A stretch of 5,119 bases of DNA. It comes from Myxococcales bacterium. GTDB taxonomy: Bacteria; Myxococcota; Polyangia; Fen-1088. The notes under the pieces were generated by a model. That model had not been told where the DNA came from. It was given only the letters and a program-made list of their open reading frames with translations, and ran no database searches. Position numbers and translations under genes: made by a program. Numbering within the stretch: position 1 is the stretch's first letter; each line of letters starts with the position of its first letter. The stretch spans positions 1 to 5,119 of the forward strand of contig PMJE01000151.1 in assembly GCA_003157315.1 (NCBI GenBank), in the 5' to 3' direction. Of this stretch, positions 1 to 4,738 are shown in pieces.

Positions 1-272
1 TGGGCCAGTTGCATGGCCATGGCATCCATGTTCGCCTGGACTTGGCAGGAATCGACCAGCTTTTGCTCGGCAGCGTAGGTTGCTTGAGTTAACGGTTTCA
101 TCATTTGCGGGTCGTAGCACGCAACAACCCGCATGTTGTCGATGCTGGGATTCACGGCCATCGTTCCCGTACCGGGCCACGCCGCAAGCGCCATATTTGA
201 TCGTCGCGTCAGCGCCAATCCAGCAGCGCTCGCCGCGGTTATCTTGAGGAAATCCCGTCTCTGCTTTTCCAT
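1..272 (-). CDS. Tat-exported DUF362-like protein, paralogue 1 (3'-truncated by window edge)
   Basis: Only the first 90 codons are visible; the gene runs off the left edge. The start is the ATG at 272-270, preceded by AAGGAG (plus-strand 279-284) with 6 nt spacing. The product opens with a twin-arginine signal: RRDFLK at residues 5-10, a hydrophobic Ala/Leu stretch to about residue 22, then an Ala-rich end before WPGTG. The mature start carries MAVNP-SIDNMRVV. By hand alignment 65 of 89 residues match the N-terminus of the complete gene at 365-2074, with one extra codon near the signal cleavage site, so this is a tandem paralogue. The DUF362 core itself lies outside the window, so the family is assigned only through the paralogue. 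It lies 92 nt downstream of that gene in the same direction and may share its transcript. Substrate and function are unknown. Confidence 0.88.
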   Translation of the reverse strand, partial: MEKQRRDFLKITAASAAGLALTRRSNMALAAWPGTGTMAVNPSIDNMRVVACYDPQMMKPLTQATYAAEQKLVDSCQVQANMDAMAMQLA

Positions 273-364
273 GGAGAACTCCTTCTCTTGACTACAGTGA
301 GGGGGACCGACCCAGGCGGCTCATCTTTTTTTTTCGCCCGTTGCTTGGCCGCCAGAAACCGCGC
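273..364 (-). promoter_or_regulatory. Intergenic spacer between the tandem DUF362 genes
   Basis: This 92-nt spacer holds the ribosome binding site of the downstream paralogue (AAGGAG at 279-284 read on the minus strand), a run of nine T on the plus strand (326-334, A9 on the transcript), and a 28-nt segment at 295-322 that recurs upstream of the other paralogue at 2174-2201. GGCGGC/GCCGCC arms (348-353 and 315-320) could pair across a 27-nt loop enclosing the A tract. That is too loose to call a terminator, and A rather than U follows the first arm. No convincing -35/-10 pair was seen, so both read-through from the upstream gene and a separate promoter remain possible. Confidence 0.5.
274..287 (-). 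other. Possible hairpin presenting the Shine-Dalgarno sequence in its loop
   Basis: On the transcript the leader reads GAGAA-GGAG-UUCUC immediately before C-AUG: a 5-bp stem with GGAG as the four-base loop. The other paralogue has a comparable arrangement, GAAG at 2090-2087 and CUUC at 2078-2075 flanking the AGGAG. The stems are short and partly A-U, so this could be chance from purine-rich Shine-Dalgarno context. Confidence 0.2.
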
Positions 365-2074
365 CTACGACGACCTGTCGCTATCACCGACGAGCCGCCT
401 GAGCTTTTCGACAACCACTGCGCCGAACGCCAGCATGGCACCCCAACGGGTGACTTTGCGGTCGCCCCCGGCGATGTCACAGCCGCTCCCTGAATTCGCG
501 CTCGCTGTGGACCCGCTGCTGCCGCCGGTCGCGTTTGCGCTGGTTCCGGCGCCGGCGCTGGTTCCGCCTGTGCTCGCCGAGCCTCCCGATGCCGACGCGA
601 CGCTTGTCGCCGCACCGCCCGCTCCTCCGGCGCTGCCTGAGGTAGTGCCACCGCTGGTGGGCGTACCGCCGGTAGCGGTCGCACCGCCGCTGCGCGCGCC
701 TGAAGACCCGCTGGTACCGCCGCTGGCTGCGCCCCCGGAGCCGCTAGTGCCGCCGCTGCCTGCACCTCCGGCCGCGTTGGTGCCGCCGCTGCGCGCACCG
801 CCGGAGCCGCTGGTACCGCCGCTGGCGACGCCCCCGGCGCTACTGGTACCGCCGCTGGCTGTTGTGCCACCGGAGCCGCTGGTGCCGCCGCTGGCTGTTC
901 CGCCCGAGCCACTGGCCCCGCCGCCGCGCGCGCCTCCGGAGGCGCTGGTACCGCCACTGCCCGCGCCGCCCGACCCGCTGGTACCGCCGCTGCCGCTGGC
1001 GCCGCCCGCGCCTCCGTCGGCACCGGTCCCGCCGCCAGCCGGGGGCACGAGAACCCACACTGGGTCGGCTGTTGTGTAGCCGAAACTCGTGAGGTAGGAG
1101 TTGATGGTAGCATCAACATGGGTCAACCCCAGAGCCTCTTCGCGGACTTTCTTGATGGTCAGGTAGTCAACCGCGGGAGCAAACACGCCCATGGTCAGAT
1201 AGCACGGCATCAGCTCCGGCGTTCCGACGTTTTGTGTTTTGTTGGTAAACAATGAATCGACAAAACACAATTGCTGCCGCACGGGAGTTCCCCCGAGAAT
1301 GGCATCGCTCTTGTTGATGTTGAACAGATAGTTGATGTCGTGCTTGGGGGCAAAGGTGCCAAAGTGATTCTTCATGCACAGCGTGGCCCCGCCCATCAAG
1401 TCGTGTCCCTTGTTGTTTGCGACATTGATGAGGATGTCGATAGTTCCATTGGCAATGTTTGCGGTGCAAGTCCCAGTACTTCCGCCAGGAATGGCAGCGC
1501 TGACCGTGCCCCCCATTGCGGAATTCAGATTGCTGAGAACCGCCTGGATCTTGGTGGCATCGGTCAGGCTGATATAGGAAGCGAAGTTTGAGGTGTCGGT
1601 ATAGGCAGATTGCCCATCGTAGATGATTATGTTGGCAGGCAATACGCCATAACCCGCAAGAATGGAGCAGAATTTCTGCAAGATTGCGATGTGAGCCGTA
1701 TTCTTCGGTTCGAGGCTGTTTATCTTTATGGCGACTTTGGTGGCCGCCCAAGATGACTTGCCGGTTGTGAAAATGGCCTTCCATGCCGCGTCCGCCGTGG
1801 GCTGGTTGGCCAGCTGCATGGCCATGGCATCCATGTTCGCCTGCAATCGCGCCGAATCAACCGCCGCATTTTCTGCAGCGAAAGACATCGCCGGAGTGCT
1901 CTTCATCATCTTCGTGTCGACGCACCCCACCACCCGCATGTTGTCGATGTTGGGATTCACTGCCATGGTTCCGGTGCCGGGCCAGGCGGCAAACGCCCGG
2001 TCTGCTCTGGTGAGCGCCAATCCGGCTGCGCCCGCGGCGGTTATCTTGAGAAAATCCCGTCTTTGCTTTTGCAT
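365..2074 (-). CDS. Tat-exported DUF362-family protein with Gly-rich linker and MYXO-CTERM-like tail
   Basis: A complete 569-residue gene. Start ATG 2074-2072, with AGGAG (plus-strand 2081-2085) 6 nt upstream; stop TAG at 365-367. Residues 1-29 form a Tat signal (RRDFLK at 5-10, hydrophobic 11-21, A-F-A cleavage site around 27-29). Residues about 112-318 resemble the DUF362 fold: VAIKIN (114-119), NIIIYDGQ (148-155), the signature-like NKGHDLMGGATLCMKNHFG (221-239) and FVDSLF (271-276). No ferredoxin-type cysteine cluster is present. Residues about 347-530 are a Gly/Ser/Thr/Ala linker dominated by an 11-residue repeat. The end has Gly-Cys (531-532), a short hydrophobic segment WGAMLAFGAVVV (544-555) and a Lys/Arg-containing tail, like a degenerate MYXO-CTERM signal. 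The protein is probably exported folded through Tat and then surface-anchored. DUF362 proteins have no settled function. The core region is visibly less GC-rich than the plus-strand genes. Confidence 0.9.
   Translation of the reverse strand: MQKQRRDFLKITAAGAAGLALTRADRAFAAWPGTGTMAVNPNIDNMRVVGCVDTKMMKSTPAMSFAAENAAVDSARLQANMDAMAMQLANQPTADAAWKAIFTTGKSSWAATKVAIKINSLEPKNTAHIAILQKFCSILAGYGVLPANIIIYDGQSAYTDTSNFASYISLTDATKIQAVLSNLNSAMGGTVSAAIPGGSTGTCTANIANGTIDILINVANNKGHDLMGGATLCMKNHFGTFAPKHDINYLFNINKSDAILGGTPVRQQLCFVDSLFTNKTQNVGTPELMPCYLTMGVFAPAVDYLTIKKVREEALGLTHVDATINSYLTSFGYTTADPVWVLVPPAGGGTGADGGAGGASGSGGTSGSGGAGSGGTSASGGARGGGASGSGGTASGGTSGSGGTTASGGTSSAGGVASGGTSGSGGARSGGTNAAGGAGSGGTSGSGGAASGGTSGSSGARSGGATATGGTPTSGGTTSGSAGGAGGAATSVASASGGSASTGGTSAGAGTSANATGGSSGSTASANSGSGCDIAGGDRKVTRWGAMLAFGAVVVEKLRRLVGDSDRSS
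689..988 (-). repeat. 33-bp tandem repeat array encoding an 11-residue Gly-rich motif
   Basis: The array lies inside the DUF362 gene linker. Each unit encodes roughly GGTSGS-GGARS, alternating Gly-Gly plus four and Gly-Gly plus three residues; about nine units span residues 363-462. The period is clear from the GGTACC sites at 713, 812, 845, 947 and 980: the intervals are 99, 33, 102 and 33, where the 102 reflects one unit with an inserted codon (GGTTAS). Units are degenerate rather than identical, and looser Gly-Gly motifs continue to about residue 510. It likely acts as a flexible or extended spacer between the DUF362 domain and the C-terminal anchor. Unit number may vary between strains through slippage. 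Confidence 0.85.
1806..2074 (-). repeat. Duplicated 5' gene segment, direct-repeat partner of 1-272
   Basis: This segment is a diverged direct repeat of 1-272 in the same orientation, offset by 1802 nt at the start codons and 1805 nt after a one-codon indel. The best-preserved stretch is around 1814-1842, matching 9-37, with a single mismatch apparent. The two copies encode the Tat signals and adjacent N-terminal regions of the two paralogues. The repeat is the visible trace of a gene duplication; the rest of the second copy lies beyond the left edge. Confidence 0.85.
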
Positions 2075-2331
2075 GAAGAGCTCCTGCTTCTAGGACGCGA
2101 AAGGACAGACAGCCGACGGCCTTGGCGACTGAGTATGCCACGAGCCCGATATCAGCTAGAACCTTCTTCGCTGCAGTGACGTCAACGTACCCAGGCGGCT
2201 CGTTCTCGTTTCGATCCAAGAAGCAGGACGCATGGTGGCAAGCTGAGGCGAGCCGGTGCGGTGAAGGTGAAGTGACCGCCGCGACAACGGCTTTTCCGAG
2301 GTACTATCCCCGGCTCTCCTGGCAGGCACTT
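2075..2331. promoter_or_regulatory. Divergent intergenic region between the DUF362 genes and the PfaD-type gene
   Basis: This 257-bp region separates two divergent genes and must hold the starts of both transcripts unless they begin elsewhere. It carries the minus-strand ribosome binding site (2081-2085), the 28-nt element shared with the other paralogue (2174-2201), and the palindrome TGACGTCA at 2177-2184. The TTGACG on the minus strand (2185-2180) could be a -35 box, but no good -10 follows at 16-18 nt. On the plus strand TACTAT at 2302-2307 is -10-like, but without a matching -35. The plus-strand frame of the PfaD gene stays open back to a TTG at 2122. The segment does not resemble the PfaD family and is treated as noncoding. 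Confidence 0.5.
2174..2201 (-). repeat. 28-nt upstream element shared by both DUF362 genes
   Basis: On the plus strand, CAGTGA, a 10-nt variable middle and CCCAGGCGGCTC occur here and at 295-322 with the same internal spacing; 22 of 28 positions agree. The element lies 50 nt from the start codon of the truncated paralogue but 127 nt from that of the complete one, so the leaders have diverged in length around it. It may be a retained operator or promoter piece, or a passive leftover of the duplication. Confidence 0.5.
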
Positions 2332-3942
2332 ATGAGCACAGATCTTTCTCACCTCGGCACCTGGAATCCCGGCGCGGAGCCGGCGGGTTTCGATGGCGCC
2401 GCGCTTGCTGCGGCCGCAACCCGCGTGCGCGAGCCGGCGCATATCGTGCGCGAGGGAGCGCGCGGCCGCCTGGGCGTGGGCTTTGGCGGTCAGGTGGCGT
2501 TCGACGGCGCGGGCTGTCCACTTTTGGGCACTTTGCCTGCGCTCTATCCCGAATGGCTCGGCGATCGTTCATTCTGCGAAACCCATGGCGTGCGTTTCCC
2601 GTACGTGGTGGGCGAGATGGCGCGCGGGATCACCACCGCGCGCATGGTGATCGCCATGGCGCGTGCGGGAATGATGGGTTTCTTCGGCGCGGGCGGGCTG
2701 TCGCCGGCCCAGGTGGGTGCGGCGCTGGACGAGATCGAGGCTGCACTCGGCAAGGATGGTCCGGCGTGGGGAGCCAACCTCATCCATTCGCCGCACAACC
2801 CCGAGCTGGAAAATCTGATCGCCGACCTCTACCTTTCCCGCGGGGTCAGGCGCATCTGCGTGTCTGCCTTCATGGGGCTGACCCCGGCGGTGGTTCGCTG
2901 CGCGGCCACCGGCCTGCGCCGCGACCCCGAGGGCCGCATCCAACGCCGTCACCACATCTTCGCCAAACTGTCGCGCCCCGAGGTGGCCGAGGCCTTCATG
3001 ATCCCGGCGCCCGCGACCTTGTTGGAAGCGTTGGTGCGCGAAGGCAAACTTGGCGCCGAGGAAGCGGCGCTGGCCGCCCATGTCCCGGTGGCCGCAGACA
3101 TTACTGCCGAGGCTGATTCGGGCGGGCACACCGACAACCGGCCGCTTGCGGCTCTGGTTCCGGTGTTGCTCGCTTTGCGCGATCGGTTGCAGCGGCAGCA
3201 TGGCTACCCACGCTCCATTCGCGTGGGCGCGGCGGGCGGCTTGGGTACGCCCGCCGCAGTGGCATCGGCCTTTTCGCTTGGCGCCGCCTATGTGGTCACC
3301 GGCTCGGTCAACCAAGCCGCGCTGGAGTCGGGCTTGGCCGAGGATGGCAAGCGCATGCTGGCGGAAGCAGGCCTGGCCGACGTGATGATGGCCCCTTGCG
3401 CGGACATGTTCGAGCTGGGGGTCAGGGTGCAGGTCCTGCGCCGCGGAACCATGTATGGGGTACGCGCTCAGCGCCTGTACGATCTCTATCGTTCCTTTGA
3501 CAGTCTAGAAGCGCTTCCCGCCGAAGCGCGCCAACGCCTAGAGAGCGAGATTTTGGGTGCAACCTGCGACGAGGTGTGGTCCGAGGTTCGTCGCTTTTTC
3601 GAGAAGCGCGACCCACGCGAGCTGGAGCGCGCCCAGAGCGAGCCCAAGCACCGCATGGCCCTGGTGTTTCGTTGGTACTTGGGCATGGCGAGCAAATGGC
3701 CAGTGGAGGGTGAATCGCGCCGGCGCCTCGACTACCAGATCTGGTGCGGCCCGGCCATGGGCGCCTTCAACGACTGGGTGCGCGGGTCGTTCTTGCAGGC
3801 GCAAGCGAATCGCGGCGTGGTGCAGATCGCGCTCAATCTCCTGGAAGGAGCGGCGGTACTCACGCGCGCACAACAGCTGCGCACGGTTGGCATCGCGATG
3901 CCGGCTGCGGCGTTCACTTTCACGCCCAGATTGTTGGGCTGA
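2332..3942 (+). CDS. PfaD-family enoyl reductase (2-nitropropane dioxygenase-like flavoprotein)
   Basis: A 536-residue protein, close to the usual size of PfaD-family enoyl reductases, FMN-dependent TIM-barrel enzymes that reduce enoyl-thioesters in PUFA synthases and trans-AT polyketide synthases. Visible landmarks: LGTWNPGAEP near the N-terminus; GRLGVGFGG (45-53); EADSGGHTDNRP (260-271), the hallmark motif whose His aligns with the GGH of FabK-like enzymes; VGAAGGLGTP (298-307), the likely FMN phosphate-binding loop; TGSVNQ (323-328); and the PfaD-specific C-terminal region GPAMGAFNDWV (473-483) followed by IALNLLEGAA. The ATG at 2332 is preferred over the upstream TTG at 2122 because family similarity begins right after it; the ribosome binding site is weak. 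No acyl carrier, ketosynthase or acyltransferase gene is visible nearby. The methyltransferase gene starts 13 nt after the stop. The family call is firm; the substrate and partner synthase are unknown. Confidence 0.92.
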   Translation: MSTDLSHLGTWNPGAEPAGFDGAALAAAATRVREPAHIVREGARGRLGVGFGGQVAFDGAGCPLLGTLPALYPEWLGDRSFCETHGVRFPYVVGEMARGITTARMVIAMARAGMMGFFGAGGLSPAQVGAALDEIEAALGKDGPAWGANLIHSPHNPELENLIADLYLSRGVRRICVSAFMGLTPAVVRCAATGLRRDPEGRIQRRHHIFAKLSRPEVAEAFMIPAPATLLEALVREGKLGAEEAALAAHVPVAADITAEADSGGHTDNRPLAALVPVLLALRDRLQRQHGYPRSIRVGAAGGLGTPAAVASAFSLGAAYVVTGSVNQAALESGLAEDGKRMLAEAGLADVMMAPCADMFELGVRVQVLRRGTMYGVRAQRLYDLYRSFDSLEALPAEARQRLESEILGATCDEVWSEVRRFFEKRDPRELERAQSEPKHRMALVFRWYLGMASKWPVEGESRRRLDYQIWCGPAMGAFNDWVRGSFLQAQANRGVVQIALNLLEGAAVLTRAQQLRTVGIAMPAAAFTFTPRLLG

Positions 3943-3955
3943 GCCTTGTCGTTCC

Positions 3956-4600
3956 ATGGTGGCCACGCGCATCGTCCACAACGCTGACGCCATGGTTTGG
4001 CTGCAGGCGCAGGGCAAGCTGGTTGGCGCAAGCATCGTCACGTCGCTGCCCGATGTTTCAGAGTTACCGCACCTGGGACTCGACGCCTGGCGGCGTTGGT
4101 TCGAAGATGCGGCGGCACTGGTGATGGAGTGCACGTCCGACCAGGGCGTGGCCATCTTTTTCCAGAGCGACATCAAGCACGGCGGCTTCTGGATCGACAA
4201 GGGAGCGCTGGTCAGTCGCGCCGCCGAACGTGCGCGCATGAGCTGCCTGTTTCACAAGATCGTTTGTCGCAAGCCGCCCGGCTCTTCCAGCTTTGGCCGG
4301 GCAACCTACGCGCACATGCTGGGCTTTGCCCGCGGGCAACCGCGCCGCCAGAAACAGGAGCGCGTCGACGTGTTGCCCGACGGAGGTTTTCAGCCGGGGA
4401 CGAAGTCAATGGGTGTCCACGCTTGCCTGGACGCCTGCCGATTCGTCAAAGCCGAGACCACCACGCGCACTGTGGTCGATCCCTTCTGCGGCTGGGGCAC
4501 CGTCCTGGCCGTGGCCAATGCCTTGGGTTTGGACGCCGTGGGAGTGGACATCGCGCCTCGCATGTGCCGCCGGGCAAGCAAACTGCAAATTGAATACTAG
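3956..4600 (+). CDS. Small SAM-dependent methyltransferase-like protein (permuted, beta-class-like motif order)
   Basis: A 214-residue protein starting at ATG 3956, 13 nt after the reductase stop. No good Shine-Dalgarno is visible, so translation may be coupled. The frame is open further upstream, but that part only overlaps the reductase gene. Near the N-terminus TSLPDVSE (29-36) occupies the place of the catalytic motif IV (TSPPY type) of amino-methyltransferases. Near the C-terminus VVDPFCGWGTV (173-183) is a clear motif I for S-adenosylmethionine, followed by an acidic residue after the next strand (VGVD, Asp198). This IV-before-I order is that of beta-class DNA N4/N6 methyltransferases, but the protein is too short for a normal target recognition domain. 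Between them lie GVAIFFQSD (64-72) and FHKIVCRKPPG (99-109). The target is unknown: DNA, tRNA and other substrates are all possible. It resembles conserved proteobacterial proteins from memory, with no named function. Confidence 0.8.
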   Translation: MVATRIVHNADAMVWLQAQGKLVGASIVTSLPDVSELPHLGLDAWRRWFEDAAALVMECTSDQGVAIFFQSDIKHGGFWIDKGALVSRAAERARMSCLFHKIVCRKPPGSSSFGRATYAHMLGFARGQPRRQKQERVDVLPDGGFQPGTKSMGVHACLDACRFVKAETTTRTVVDPFCGWGTVLAVANALGLDAVGVDIAPRMCRRASKLQIEY

Positions 4601-4613
4601 TGAAGGAAATCTG

Positions 4614-4688
4614 ATGCCGTATCGCAATGGCGCCCGCGGTGTGCTCGAAGACACTCTTGACGCACAGAGGGGCTGGCAGTTTGGTTGA
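4614..4688 (+). CDS. Possible small ORF of 24 codons
   Basis: ATG at 4614 follows AAGGA (4603-4607) with 6 nt spacing, a better ribosome binding site than that of either upstream gene, and the ORF begins 13 nt after the methyltransferase stop. It ends at TGA 4686-4688 and encodes MPYRNGARGVLEDTL plus nine residues. The peptide has no membrane segment, cysteine or recognisable motif. It could be a genuine small protein, a leader peptide for the next gene, or chance. The stop codon lies inside a TTGACA hexamer. Confidence 0.25.
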   Translation: MPYRNGARGVLEDTLDAQRGWQFG

Positions 4689-4690
4689 CA
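4685..4690 (+). promoter_or_regulatory. Possible -35 element upstream of the exported Cys-rich protein gene
   Basis: A perfect TTGACA lies 48 nt upstream of the ATG at 4739. The sequence at 17-18 nt spacing (TGATGC or GATGCT, 4708-4714) is a poor -10 match, so the promoter is only suggested. The rest of the 138-nt spacer 4601-4738 holds the possible small ORF and the GAGGT ribosome binding site at 4729-4733; no terminator hairpin was seen after the methyltransferase gene. Confidence 0.22.
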
Positions 4691-4738
4691 GGGTGGGGAG
4701 ACAGGAGTGATGCTTGACTCCAAGGGTTGAGGTCACCA

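Noticed and set aside
315..353. Intrinsic terminator after the complete DUF362 gene
   Set aside because: The 6-bp arms are separated by 27 nt and the homopolymer is A on the transcript, not a trailing U tract.
689..988. CRISPR-like regular spacing
   Set aside because: There are no unique spacers; the whole 33-bp unit repeats in frame within a coding sequence.
288..1079. 263-codon plus-strand frame rich in Pro/Leu/Val/Ala repeats
   Set aside because: It is the antisense of the Gly-rich repeat linker, kept open by 33-bp periodicity and high GC. The opposite strand has a complete Tat/DUF362 protein with a good ribosome binding site.
292..1119. 275-codon minus-strand frame rich in Ala/Arg/Pro
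   Set aside because: It is an alternate frame of the same repeat with no domain and no convincing start; it crosses the stop of the real gene.
1857..2219. 120-codon minus-strand frame across the DUF362 start
   Set aside because: It overlaps the Tat-signal coding region in another frame. The EPPG peptide start is shared with 295-322, but the rest shows no family features.
2122..2331. N-terminal extension of the PfaD gene to a TTG codon
   Set aside because: There is no ribosome binding site at the TTG, the translated segment does not resemble the family, and it overlaps the upstream element shared by the DUF362 genes.
2569..3315. 248-codon minus-strand frame inside the reductase gene
   Set aside because: It is antisense to intact catalytic motifs of the PfaD protein and is typical of spurious frames in high-GC DNA.
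3557..3955. 133-codon upstream extension of the methyltransferase
   Set aside because: It overlaps the reductase in another frame and shows only Arg/Ser/Ala-rich shadow sequence; the recognisable protein begins at 3956.
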